From assembly GCA_964358485.1 (NCBI GenBank), contig CAYHPY010000006.1:1-64000 (forward strand): a stretch of DNA of 64,000 bases. Reading direction: 5' to 3'. This document shows, piece after piece, positions 24,664-32,563 of this stretch. Numbering within the stretch: the first letter of the stretch is position 1; every line of letters starts with the position of its first letter. The position numbers were made by a program, and so were the translations under genes. Under the pieces are notes generated by a model, which was not told the DNA's origin, did not search any database, and saw only the letters and a program-made list of their open reading frames with translations. Source of the stretch: CAYHPY01 sp964358485. Its GTDB lineage: Bacteria; Elusimicrobiota; Elusimicrobia; UBA1565; UBA9628.

Positions 24664-25876
24664 GCCTCCATTCCGAATCCTCGAGCTTCAGGAAAACCTC
24701 GACGACCTTGGGATCGAATTGGGTGCCCGCGCCCTTCTTGAGCTCGCCCAGGGCCTTGTCCCGGCCGAGGGCCTTGCGGTAAGGGCGGTCCGACATCATG
24801 GCGTCCCAGGCGTCGATGACGGCCACGATCCGGGCCCCCATGGGAATGGCGTCGCCCTTGAGACCGTCCGGATAGCCTTGCCCGTTGTACCACTCCTGGT
24901 GGTAGAGGACCATCTGGGCCACCGGCCCCAGGAATTTGACGGGGGAAAGGATCTGGTGGCCGATCACGGGGTGGCGCTTCATCACCTCGTATTCCTCGGC
25001 GGTCAGCTTGCCGGGCTTGAGGAGGATGGACTCGTCGATGCCGATCTTTCCGATGTCGTGGAGCAGGGCCGCGTACTCGATGTAGCGGGCCATCTGGTCC
25101 GGGAGTTGGAGCTCCTGGCCGATCCGGCGCGCTTTGAGGCGGGCACGGTCGGAGTGCTGGTGGGTGTAGGCGTCCTTGGAATCCACCGCGCGCGCCAGGG
25201 TCTGGACCATCTCCAGATAGAAGGTCTGCAGGTTGTCGAAGAGCTCCAGGTTTTGCAGCGTGACCGCCGCCTCGGAGGCCAGGACCGTTAAAAATTTTAC
25301 GTTCAGGTCGCTGAAGGGCGCCGCCGATTTTTCGGAGTGCAGATTGAGGACCCCGACCGGCTTGGATTGGACCAACAGGGGAAGGGAGATGAAGGGCTCG
25401 GAGAGATCCCGGGCTTTTTTCACCGTCAGCGAGTCCTTGGCCGGATCGCTCACGAACACCGGTTTGCCCGTCTGAAACGCGGTTCCCGCCACCCCTTCTC
25501 CCGTTTTCAGCGAGAAATTCTTGGTCGTTTCGGGAGCCAGCCCTTTGGAGGCGACGATCCCGAGGCAGGCCTGCTTCTCATTCCAGAGCATGACGGTTCC
25601 CTTGCTCAGGCCCATGAGGCGGCAGGCGCTTTCCAGCACCGCCGCCGAAAAATCTTCCCGGGAAACGGCGCCGGATTGGGAGACCCCGTGCTTCTGGATG
25701 CTGAGGAGGATGGAGAGGAGTTCGTCGACTTTGGCGAGGTTGCTCGGGTCGGGGACGGGCCGGGCGGCGATCCCGGACGCGCCCGATTGAAAAAAATACA
25801 GCCTTTGCAAGGCGAATCCCAGAGCTACAATCAGGATCGCGCAGAACGCGGCAAGCAGCCAAAAGGGAAAGTCCAT
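24644..25876 (-). CDS. Membrane-anchored GAF / HD-GYP domain protein
   Basis: 410 residues. One N-terminal membrane helix (WLLAAFCAILIVALGFALQRLYF), a GAF domain from about 60 to 205, then an HD-GYP domain. The latter has ALLHDIGKIGID, HPVIGHQIL and HQEWYNGQGYPDGLKGD followed by RIVAVIDAWDAMMSDRPYR, so the metal site and GYP triad are present. Such proteins usually hydrolyse cyclic di-GMP. First gene of the operon running to accC, behind a good promoter at 25911-25940. The ligand of the GAF domain is unknown. Confidence 0.9.
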   Translation of the reverse strand: MDFPFWLLAAFCAILIVALGFALQRLYFFQSGASGIAARPVPDPSNLAKVDELLSILLSIQKHGVSQSGAVSREDFSAAVLESACRLMGLSKGTVMLWNEKQACLGIVASKGLAPETTKNFSLKTGEGVAGTAFQTGKPVFVSDPAKDSLTVKKARDLSEPFISLPLLVQSKPVGVLNLHSEKSAAPFSDLNVKFLTVLASEAAVTLQNLELFDNLQTFYLEMVQTLARAVDSKDAYTHQHSDRARLKARRIGQELQLPDQMARYIEYAALLHDIGKIGIDESILLKPGKLTAEEYEVMKRHPVIGHQILSPVKFLGPVAQMVLYHQEWYNGQGYPDGLKGDAIPMGARIVAVIDAWDAMMSDRPYRKALGRDKALGELKKGAGTQFDPKVVEVFLKLEDSEWRHERHEH

Positions 25877-25910
25877 GGGAGGCGGGGTCCTGACGAACCC
25901 CGGTCCGATT

Positions 25911-25940
25911 AGGTTAGCAAATACCGATTTCCCTGTTCAA
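25911..25940 (-). promoter_or_regulatory. Sigma70-like promoter for the HD-GYP-to-accC operon
   Basis: On the minus strand TTGAAC (25940-25935), an 18-base spacer and TAACCT (25916-25911). The -35 box overlaps the stop codon of the upstream NagZ-HEAT gene. Transcription would start about 30 bases before the ATG at 25876. Confidence 0.5.
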
Positions 25941-28498
25941 TGAACGGGGGCCGGAGTCTCGGCCAGGGCCTTCTTGGCCATGGCCCGGATTTCGGGTTCC
26001 GGGTCGTTTTCGGCGGTCCAGGAAAGGGTCTTTCGGTATTCGGCCGCCCCCTGCATTCCCTGGAGTTGGCGCAGGGCTCCGGCGCGGCGCATGGGGTCGG
26101 GGTCTTTCCGGGCGAATTCCAGGAGAAGGGGGACGATCCTGGGATTTTGGGACGCGAAAAGCGCCGCGGCCAAAAGCAGGCGCTCCTCGGGTTTCTCGAG
26201 CCGTTCCCTTTCGGCGAGAAATTCGCCGACCTCGGCGTCGGTCGACGAGCGGCCGAGTTTGACGCCCAGGAGGCGGCGAAGTTCGGGGTCGGCCTTGGGG
26301 TCGCGGAAGTGCTTGAGCATCAGGGGCCGGGTCCGGCGCAGGGCTTCCGGGTCCGCGTCGGCTTCCAAACCGACGACGGCCGCGGCCCGTTGCCGCTCTT
26401 TCTTTCCGCCGAGCCATTCGATGAAGAGGGGGAGGGATTTCTCCCACAGGCGCTCGCCCAGAATGCGCGCCGTTTTAGGCGATTCCCCGGCGCGTTTGCG
26501 CAGGAGGTCGAAGCTTTTTTCGCCCTCCCAGCGGGCCAGGACCGACAGGGCCTCGTAGATGACCCACCATTCGTTGCGCTCGGTCAAAAACATCGAGCGG
26601 TGGGGATCGTCCACGGGGAATTTCCGCTTCGCGATCTTGCGGATGACGGGCAGGGCCTTTTCGGTCCGGGAGATGAAAGCCCCGTTGATCCCGAAGAGAA
26701 CCGTTTCGGCCTCCGAGTCCTCCAGATAATGGAGGAAGAGCCGGTCCATCCGGCGGTCGTTCGGGTCGAGCAGGAACAAGGAGGCCATGGCCGCTTGCCG
26801 GACCTCGCTGGTCGGGAATCGTGAGAAAAGATCAAAGAGCCATTCCACTTCCTTCGGAGAGGCGGGAGCCGTCCGGGAGAGCCGCCCCAGGAGCTCTTTT
26901 CGGGCGGCCGTCTCCACCTCCGACACGAAGGCCGAGTGGAGCTCCGTGACCGAATTTCCGTTTTGCGCCCGCGCGGGAGCGGCCGAGGCGCAAAGCGCTA
27001 CGAGGAGGGCGCACCGGAGAATCCTCCCGAGGGCCGCTTTCAGGGAACTGAGCCGATAACCCTTTGCGTCCAGAGCCGCGGTTTCCGGCATGAGCAGGCT
27101 CCGGTCCCAGGGATTGCGGATCAGGCACACCGCCGTTTTTCCGGACGCCGATTTCTGCACCAGATCCAACGCGGCCCTTTGCCCCGGAAAGCGCATCGCT
27201 TCGAAGCAAAAAAGCAGAACGCGGTCGGCCCCCCGAACCGCCGCGGGCAGGCGCCCCAGGTCCCGGCTTTCCACCGGGGTCTTGAGAATTTTTACCTTTC
27301 CCCAGCGCCGGGCGGAGTTCTTGAGCCAGCGCTGCGGCCCGGCGGGGCCGCCCTCGAAGGTGAAGCGCTCCCGGACTTCCCGGAAATCCGGGAACAAGAT
27401 GAGCGGCGGCCGCCCCGCGGGCCGCCAGCCGAGCCCGGGTCCGCGCTGCGAAATCAGCTCGACGGCTTTTCCCGCGATGCGGTCCGAAAGCTCTCGGTCA
27501 TGGGCCGGGGAGCCGCCGCGCGCGGGCGAGCGTTTCTTGGCGGCCAGCCGGGCCACCCGCGCCAGGGACCGTTCCAACTCCCGGCGGTTCAGGGCGCCGT
27601 CGGCTTCGGCCCGCCGCAGGAGCTCCACCGCCTCGTATTGGGCCCGGGCGTCGTGGGCGATGAGGAGGATGTCGTGGCCCGCCTCCAGGGTTTTGAGGGC
27701 GGCGGCCTGGATGGGCAGGCTTTCGGTGACCGCCCCCATGCATAGGTCGTCGGCGATCACGACGCCGTCAAATCCCAGGCGCCCGCGGAGGATGTCGCGG
27801 GTGATGCGGGCCGAGAAGGTGGCCGGGAGCCGGTCCAGGGCCGGGAATTTTACGTGGGAAGTCATCACGCAATCCACGCCCGCCTCGACCGCGGCGCGAA
27901 ACGGAGCCAGGTGGCCGCGCTCGAATTCCTTCTTAGGAAGGCGGATCACCGGAAGGGTGACATGGGCGTCCACGGTGGCCGCGCCTTTACCGGGAAAATG
28001 CTTGGCGCACGCGCTCAAGCCGTGCTCCTGCATGCCGCGGATCATGGCCGCCCCGAGCTTGCCCGCCAGCGCGGCGTCTCCTCCAAAGGAACGGATCCCG
28101 ATGCCCGGATTGTAGCCGCGGACCACGTCCAAAACCGGCGCCAGGTTGAGCCCGATCCCCAAACCCCCGAGATCCCGGGCCATGCCCCGCCCCACCTCGT
28201 AGGCCAGGCGCGCGTCCCCGGTCCGGCCCAGGGCGGCGTTGCCGGGAAAAGGCGTCACCCCTTCTTTAAAACGAAGCACCCAGCCGCCTTCGTGATCTAC
28301 CGCGAAGATCAGCGGTCGTCCCAGGCGCTGGACCAGCTCCCGGGTGAGGGCCCGGGTTTGGGCGGCGGTCTCTATGTTTCGGCCCAAGAGAAGGATTCCT
28401 CCGGCCCCGGTCTCGCGCAGGAGGGCCAGCGTCTCCCGGGTGGGCTTGGTTCCGTAAATGCCGAACATGAACAAAGGTCCCGGATCGAGCGCGCTCAT
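25937..28498 (-). CDS. NagZ-like beta-N-acetylhexosaminidase joined in frame to a HEAT-repeat protein
   Basis: 853 residues as one open frame. Residues 1-485 are a two-domain glycoside hydrolase family 3 enzyme (peptidoglycan recycling). It shows AVDHEGGWVLRF, the loop KHFPGKGAATVDAHVTLP (His-to-Lys change in the usual KHFPGHG) and VIADDLCMGAV with the catalytic Asp, and ends with the usual RNPWD..LL segment. At 27043 the frame passes, without a stop, into LKAALGRILRCALLVALCASAAPARAQ, a typical signal peptide. About 340 residues of HEAT-like repeats follow. The HEAT part may be a separate gene starting at that CTG. Start at 28498 chosen from the family N-terminus. Confidence 0.75.
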   Translation of the reverse strand: MSALDPGPLFMFGIYGTKPTRETLALLRETGAGGILLLGRNIETAAQTRALTRELVQRLGRPLIFAVDHEGGWVLRFKEGVTPFPGNAALGRTGDARLAYEVGRGMARDLGGLGIGLNLAPVLDVVRGYNPGIGIRSFGGDAALAGKLGAAMIRGMQEHGLSACAKHFPGKGAATVDAHVTLPVIRLPKKEFERGHLAPFRAAVEAGVDCVMTSHVKFPALDRLPATFSARITRDILRGRLGFDGVVIADDLCMGAVTESLPIQAAALKTLEAGHDILLIAHDARAQYEAVELLRRAEADGALNRRELERSLARVARLAAKKRSPARGGSPAHDRELSDRIAGKAVELISQRGPGLGWRPAGRPPLILFPDFREVRERFTFEGGPAGPQRWLKNSARRWGKVKILKTPVESRDLGRLPAAVRGADRVLLFCFEAMRFPGQRAALDLVQKSASGKTAVCLIRNPWDRSLLMPETAALDAKGYRLSSLKAALGRILRCALLVALCASAAPARAQNGNSVTELHSAFVSEVETAARKELLGRLSRTAPASPKEVEWLFDLFSRFPTSEVRQAAMASLFLLDPNDRRMDRLFLHYLEDSEAETVLFGINGAFISRTEKALPVIRKIAKRKFPVDDPHRSMFLTERNEWWVIYEALSVLARWEGEKSFDLLRKRAGESPKTARILGERLWEKSLPLFIEWLGGKKERQRAAAVVGLEADADPEALRRTRPLMLKHFRDPKADPELRRLLGVKLGRSSTDAEVGEFLAERERLEKPEERLLLAAALFASQNPRIVPLLLEFARKDPDPMRRAGALRQLQGMQGAAEYRKTLSWTAENDPEPEIRAMAKKALAETPAPVH

Positions 28499-28586
28499 GG
28501 CCGGGACTATACCAGTTCGCGAGTTGCTCTTCCAAGGCCCGATTTTCCTACAATCCCGGGCAGGGGGGATTCCCCGGGAGAAAGCC

Positions 28587-29696
28587 ATGGCGCCAACGCA
28601 ATGCTTCATGTGTCAACTGCCGATCACCGAAGCCGAAGCCTTCGTCTCCAAGGGCAAGTCCTATTGCTCGCAATGCCGGATCGCGGTGGGCGGCTCGCCC
28701 GACGCCGCGGCCCCGGCCCCCGCGCCCGAGGGCCTGCCCTCGATGGCGGCGCCCGCGCAGCCGTCCATGCCTCCGGGTTTCGGCCCGCCGCCCTCGGCCG
28801 CCGAAACGAGGGGAGCGCCCGCGCCCTCCGGCGGGGCCGATGCCGCCGCGCCGAAGATCAGCCTGCCCCTTCCGGGGCGGCCCCTCCATTATGAGCATTC
28901 GGGAACCATCGGCTTCGCGGGGCCCGTTTTCATGCTCTCCGGGGCGCTGGCCGTCGCCGCGGTGACGGGCTTTATCTACGCCTATGTGGTGTATTGGATT
29001 CCGCTCATCTACGTCAACGCCCTGGCCTGCCTCGGCTACGGGGCCTTCTTGGGATATATGGTCGGCCAGCTCGGCAAGGCGGGGAGCCTGCGCAGTTCCC
29101 CGTTCGCCCTGCTGATGGGTTTTTTCGCCGGGGTCTTCGCGGTCTACTTCTCCTGGGCGATCTGGTTCCAAGCCCACGCCTCCCTGGCCATTTGGAGCCC
29201 GGCCGGCATCTTCGACGAGGCGGGCAAGATCGCCGTGGAAGGGCTGTGGGGCATCGGGGGGATCGCGTTCAAGGGCGGCCTGCTTAAGGCGGTCTGGGCG
29301 GCGGAGGCCGCGATCATCGTGGGGTCCTCCACCCTCCTGGCATGGCTGGCGGTCAGCGAGGGGGCCTTTTGCGAGTCCTGCCACGAGTGGCTGGCGCGGA
29401 CCGCGGAGGCGCGCCTGGAGCCCGTCTTGAACCCGCCCGCGCTCATTCCGAAATTGGAGCGGGGAGACTTCGCGGCGTTGGCCGGCATGGGCAACGTCGC
29501 CTACGATGTTCACCGCTTCTGCCGCCTGGAGCTCTGGGCGTGCAATAAATGCCGGTTTTTGTTCTGCCTGAGCCTCTCCGACGTCTCCATCACCAAGGAC
29601 GCGGAGGGCAACAAGGACGAGGACATCGAGGTCCTCCTGGACAAGCTCATCGTGAGCGCCGAGGTCCACGACTGGGCGGTCAAGCGCTTCGTGTGA
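28587..29696 (+). CDS. Zinc-ribbon membrane protein
   Basis: 369 residues. N-terminal CFMCQLPITEAEAFVSKGKSYCSQC forms a CxxC..CxxC zinc ribbon. A Pro/Ala-rich linker to about residue 100 is followed by four to five hydrophobic segments (110-260), then a second Cys-rich cytosolic part (FCESCHEWL; WACNKCRFLFCL). Resembles the loosely defined family of bacterial membrane proteins with double zinc ribbons. No enzymatic motif. ATG with GGGAG six bases before. The stop overlaps the next gene's GTG. Confidence 0.7.
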   Translation: MAPTQCFMCQLPITEAEAFVSKGKSYCSQCRIAVGGSPDAAAPAPAPEGLPSMAAPAQPSMPPGFGPPPSAAETRGAPAPSGGADAAAPKISLPLPGRPLHYEHSGTIGFAGPVFMLSGALAVAAVTGFIYAYVVYWIPLIYVNALACLGYGAFLGYMVGQLGKAGSLRSSPFALLMGFFAGVFAVYFSWAIWFQAHASLAIWSPAGIFDEAGKIAVEGLWGIGGIAFKGGLLKAVWAAEAAIIVGSSTLLAWLAVSEGAFCESCHEWLARTAEARLEPVLNPPALIPKLERGDFAALAGMGNVAYDVHRFCRLELWACNKCRFLFCLSLSDVSITKDAEGNKDEDIEVLLDKLIVSAEVHDWAVKRFV

Positions 29697-30820
29697 GCGA
29701 CCTCTGGCCCCTGCGCCCCAGGGTGGACTTCCTCAACCACGGCTCCTTCGGCTCATGCCCGCGCCCGGTGCGCGCGGCCCAGGACCGGTGGCGGGAGCGG
29801 ATGGAGGCCCGGCCCATCGACTTTCTGGACGGGGAGCTTTCGGGCCGCCTGCGCGCGGCAGCCTCCCGGCTGGCCGCGTTTTTGGGCGCGTCGGGCCGGG
29901 ACCTGGTCTTCGTGGACAACGCCACCGCCGGGGCCAACGCCGTCCTCCGGTCTTTTCCCTGGCGAGCCGGCGACGAAGTCGTCCTGGCCGACCACGCCTA
30001 CCCGGCCGTGATGAACGCCGCGCGCCACCTGGCCTCGGGCGCCGGGGCCAAGGTCCGCCTGGCGCGCGTGCCGTTCGCGCCCCAATCCCCGGCCGAGGTG
30101 ACCGCGGCCTTCGAGGCCGCGCTCACGCCCCGGACCCGGCTGGCGGTGGTCGATCATGTGACCTCGCCCACGGGGCTGATCTTTCCGGTCAAGGAAATCG
30201 TCCGCCTCAGCCGCCGCCGGGGAATCAAGGTCCTGGTGGACGGCGCCCACGCGCCGGGGATGCTGGACTTGGACATTCCCGCGCTCGGGGCCGACTGGTA
30301 CACCGGGAATCTCCATAAGTGGCTGTGCGCGCCCAAGGGCAGCGCCTTTCTGTGGGCCTCAAAGGCGGGCCAACGGGGCCTGCACCCGGCGGTGATCTCC
30401 AACAACTACGGCAAGGGTTTCCTGGAGGAATTCGATTGGTGCGGGACCAAGGATCCTTCGCCCTGGCTCTCGGTGACGGCGGCGCTGGATTTTCATAAGC
30501 GTCTGGGCGGAGCCAAACTGCGGCGCCGCAACCGGGCCCTGGCCCTGGCCATGGGGACGCGCCTGGCGCGGGCCTGGGGCGCGGAGCTGGCGCCCGCCTC
30601 CATGCTGGGTTCGATGGCCGCTTTGGCCTTGCCGCTCAAGGGGCGCGCGAGCTTGGCGGCGGCCGAGCGCCTGCATGACGCCCTGCGCCGGCGCGGGGTG
30701 GAAGTGCCGGTGTTCTTCCGGCTGGGGAGGTTGTTTCTGCGGATTTCGGCCGCGGCTTATAACCGGCCGGGGGATTACGACCGGCTGGAGCGGTTGGTGC
30801 CGGGGTTGCTGCGGGGGTAG
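29693..30820 (+). CDS. Class V aminotransferase (isopenicillin-N epimerase-like)
   Basis: 375 residues, PLP-dependent. The opening DLWPLRPRVDFLNHGSFGSCPRPV and the segments FVDNATAGANAVLRSFPWRAGDEV, VDHVTSPTGLIFPVKEI, VDGAHAPGMLDLDI and the PLP-lysine region WYTGNLHKWLCAPKGSAFLW match the epimerase/hercynylcysteine-lyase-like branch of class V enzymes. The substrate cannot be read. GTG start at 29693 overlaps the stop of the membrane protein gene (GTGA). Confidence 0.85.
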   Translation: MSDLWPLRPRVDFLNHGSFGSCPRPVRAAQDRWRERMEARPIDFLDGELSGRLRAAASRLAAFLGASGRDLVFVDNATAGANAVLRSFPWRAGDEVVLADHAYPAVMNAARHLASGAGAKVRLARVPFAPQSPAEVTAAFEAALTPRTRLAVVDHVTSPTGLIFPVKEIVRLSRRRGIKVLVDGAHAPGMLDLDIPALGADWYTGNLHKWLCAPKGSAFLWASKAGQRGLHPAVISNNYGKGFLEEFDWCGTKDPSPWLSVTAALDFHKRLGGAKLRRRNRALALAMGTRLARAWGAELAPASMLGSMAALALPLKGRASLAAAERLHDALRRRGVEVPVFFRLGRLFLRISAAAYNRPGDYDRLERLVPGLLRG

Positions 30821-31166
30821 GGGTTGCCTGGCGAACGGCGGGAAAGGGGATTATACTTTGGGGGCATGTTCGACGCGCGCGGTGGCGAAGGCATCCGGTG
30901 GGCTTTAACGGGAAATTTGGAGGGTGGCAACTCGGTCCTGGACCGAGTTCTTAATGCCTGGCACCGTGGAAGGCAAAAATTTTGAATAAAGAACTTGGCG
31001 CGTTTTCGGGAAGGGCCGGAACGGCGGCGTCGAACCAAGGGCTAGAGTGGACGGCGGCAGTAACGGAAATCCTGATAGCCGCCGCCACTCAGCCTCGGCG
31101 TTAAACCGGAAGACAGTCCCTGTTTTGGGATAAGAGATGGATTCGTCCCATCCCCCCGCCTGGGCC
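30821..31166 (+). other. Gene-poor stretch before the toxin-antitoxin operon
   Basis: About 350 bases without a convincing gene. A TTATACT motif at about 30850 precedes a 39-codon open frame (30866-30985) with no recognisable product. A perfect palindrome sits at 30929-30949, followed by TGCCTGGCACC. The rest shows no structure I can name. It may be the remains of a small mobile element or broken gene. Confidence 0.35.
30929..30949. repeat. Perfect 10-bp palindrome
   Basis: Arms AACTCGGTCC and GGACCGAGTT around a single central T. No T-run follows, so it is not an ordinary terminator. Its form, next to TGCCTGGCACC, recalls solo REP-type palindromes linked to Y1 transposases; that origin is inference. 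Confidence 0.55.
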
Positions 31167-31202
31167 TTGCGAATCCGCTCTTTTATGGTATAATATACCA
31201 TA
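31167..31202 (+). promoter_or_regulatory. Promoter with overlapping operator of the toxin-antitoxin operon
   Basis: TTGCGA (31167-31172), 16-base spacer and a perfect TATAAT (31189-31194). A perfect inverted repeat, TATGGTAT and ATACCATA separated by AAT (31184-31202), covers the -10 box. The ATG at 31204 is nine bases past the -10 box. The arrangement fits repression by the antitoxin or the complex. Confidence 0.75.
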
Positions 31203-31203
31203 G

Positions 31204-31485
31204 ATGAGGGCCCGGCTGATCCATTCCCTGAAGCTCATCGACGAAGCCTCCGGCATCGAAGAGCGGAAGATTTGGGAAGTCCCTAAAAATGAAAAGAATC
31301 CCGACGGAATTCGATATCGCCTGGCCTACATCCCCTCGGGCCAAAAGACGCCTGCCGTCCTTTACGATAACCACCACCCGAAAGGCCACCATAAGCACAT
31401 CAGGGGGCGGCAGTCCGCTTATGCGTTTGTCGGAGTCGAGAAATTGCTTGGAGACTTTCGCCGGGACATCGAGGCGCTAAAATGA
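31204..31485 (+). CDS. TumE-like toxin (DUF6516-type)
   Basis: 93 residues. Small basic protein with RYRLAYIPSGQKTPAVLYDNHHPKGHHKHIRG (37-68). The histidine-rich HHPKGHHKH near the middle and a final helix (VGVEKLLGDFRRDIEALK) match my recollection of the TumE/DUF6516 toxin family. The stop overlaps the antitoxin start (ATGA). The cellular target of this family is not established to my knowledge. The toxin role follows from family and gene pairing, not from the sequence alone. Confidence 0.7.
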   Translation: MRARLIHSLKLIDEASGIEERKIWEVPKNEKNPDGIRYRLAYIPSGQKTPAVLYDNHHPKGHHKHIRGRQSAYAFVGVEKLLGDFRRDIEALK

Positions 31486-31856
31486 AAACTTTGGAGATCC
31501 AAATCAAAAGCCGTGAACAGGCGGATGCCGAGTTCGTCGGCGCTTTCAAGGCGGGCCGCGCCGGGAAGAAGGGGGCCGCCAAAACGGGGATTTATTTCAC
31601 CAGCCTCGAAGCGGTCCGCACCCTGCTGACGGAAAAGCGCCTCGAGCTCCTGCATTTGATCAAACGGCATGCGCCGCGCTCGATCAGCCAGCTCGCGGGC
31701 ATCGCCGGCAGGAATTTCAAAAACGTCCATACGGACGTCAAACTGCTACAAGACTACGGACTGATCCAGTTGAGCAAAGGAAGCAAGGCGAAAAAAACCG
31801 CGGGCCGGACCATTTCCGTTCCATATCAGGCGATCAACATTCACGCCGTTGTTTGA
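31482..31856 (+). CDS. Winged-helix antitoxin (TumA / HVO_A0114-like)
   Basis: 124 residues. The second half is a winged helix-turn-helix: LTEKRLELLHLIKRHAPRSISQLAGIAGRNFKNVHTDVKLLQDYGLIQL, the pattern of the HVO_A0114 family of transcriptional antitoxins. The N-terminal ~50 residues are probably the toxin-binding arm. It follows the toxin with a four-base overlap. It is the natural ligand of the palindrome over the promoter at 31184-31202. The order toxin-antitoxin is reversed compared with most type II pairs but is normal for this family. Confidence 0.75.
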   Translation: MKTLEIQIKSREQADAEFVGAFKAGRAGKKGAAKTGIYFTSLEAVRTLLTEKRLELLHLIKRHAPRSISQLAGIAGRNFKNVHTDVKLLQDYGLIQLSKGSKAKKTAGRTISVPYQAINIHAVV

Positions 31857-32553
31857 TGATTCCAGCCGCTTCGCGCGGGGCGCCTTCCTGGCCGCCCTCG
31901 CCCTCTGCGCCGCCGCGCCGGCGGCGCTCTCCGCCGAAGGAGAGCGCGAGACCGTCGTCATCCTGCACGGCATGGGGCGCACGCGAGCTTCGATGGCCGT
32001 CCTGGCGGCGCGGTTTCAGGCCGCCGGGTTTGAGACGCTGAGCTTCCCGTACGGCACGGCGGCCAGTACGCTCGAAGAAACCTCCGCGGCGCTCGCGGTC
32101 TACCTTGAAAAGAGGGTCAAGACGGAGCGTTATCATTTCGTCGCCCACTCGCTGGGCAACATCATCATTCGAAACGCCTTGCGGGGAAAGCTGCGGCCCG
32201 GCCTGGGGCGCATCGTGATGCTGGCCCCTCCCAATCAGCCGGCGCGGCTGGCGAAGCTTCTCAAGGAGAACCCCGTTTTTCGATGGCGCACCGGCGACAG
32301 CGGCCAGAAACTCTCGGAAGAGGAATTTTACAAGACGCTCCCCACTCCCCCCGTCGAGTTCGGAGTCATCGCCGGGGACAAGGGCCAAAAACTGACCTTC
32401 GAGGGGCCCAACGACGGGATCGTGGAGGTGGAAGGCACGAAGCTGGCGGGCATGAAGGACTTCGTGCTCGTGCACCATACCCACACCTTCATGATGAACG
32501 CCAAGGACACCTTTTCCCTGTGCCGGCGCTTTTTGGAATCCGGGAGCTTCTAG
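31849..32553 (+). CDS. Secreted alpha/beta hydrolase (lipase-like)
   Basis: 234 residues. Signal peptide-like start (ARGAFLAALALCAAAPAALSA), oxyanion strand VVILHGMGR, nucleophile elbow HFVAHSLGN with Ser101, and late HHTHTFMM as the possible catalytic His. It resembles small bacterial triacylglycerol-lipase/esterase-like proteins. TTG start at 31849, eight bases inside the antitoxin gene, with no better start in frame. Whether it belongs to the toxin-antitoxin operon or merely follows it is unclear. Confidence 0.75.
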   Translation: MFDDSSRFARGAFLAALALCAAAPAALSAEGERETVVILHGMGRTRASMAVLAARFQAAGFETLSFPYGTAASTLEETSAALAVYLEKRVKTERYHFVAHSLGNIIIRNALRGKLRPGLGRIVMLAPPNQPARLAKLLKENPVFRWRTGDSGQKLSEEEFYKTLPTPPVEFGVIAGDKGQKLTFEGPNDGIVEVEGTKLAGMKDFVLVHHTHTFMMNAKDTFSLCRRFLESGSF

Positions 32554-32563
32554 GGGCCCGCGC

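Noticed and set aside
30866..30985. 39-codon frame after a TATACT motif
   Set aside because: The palindrome makes up part of it, there is no homologue I recognise and no ribosome site.
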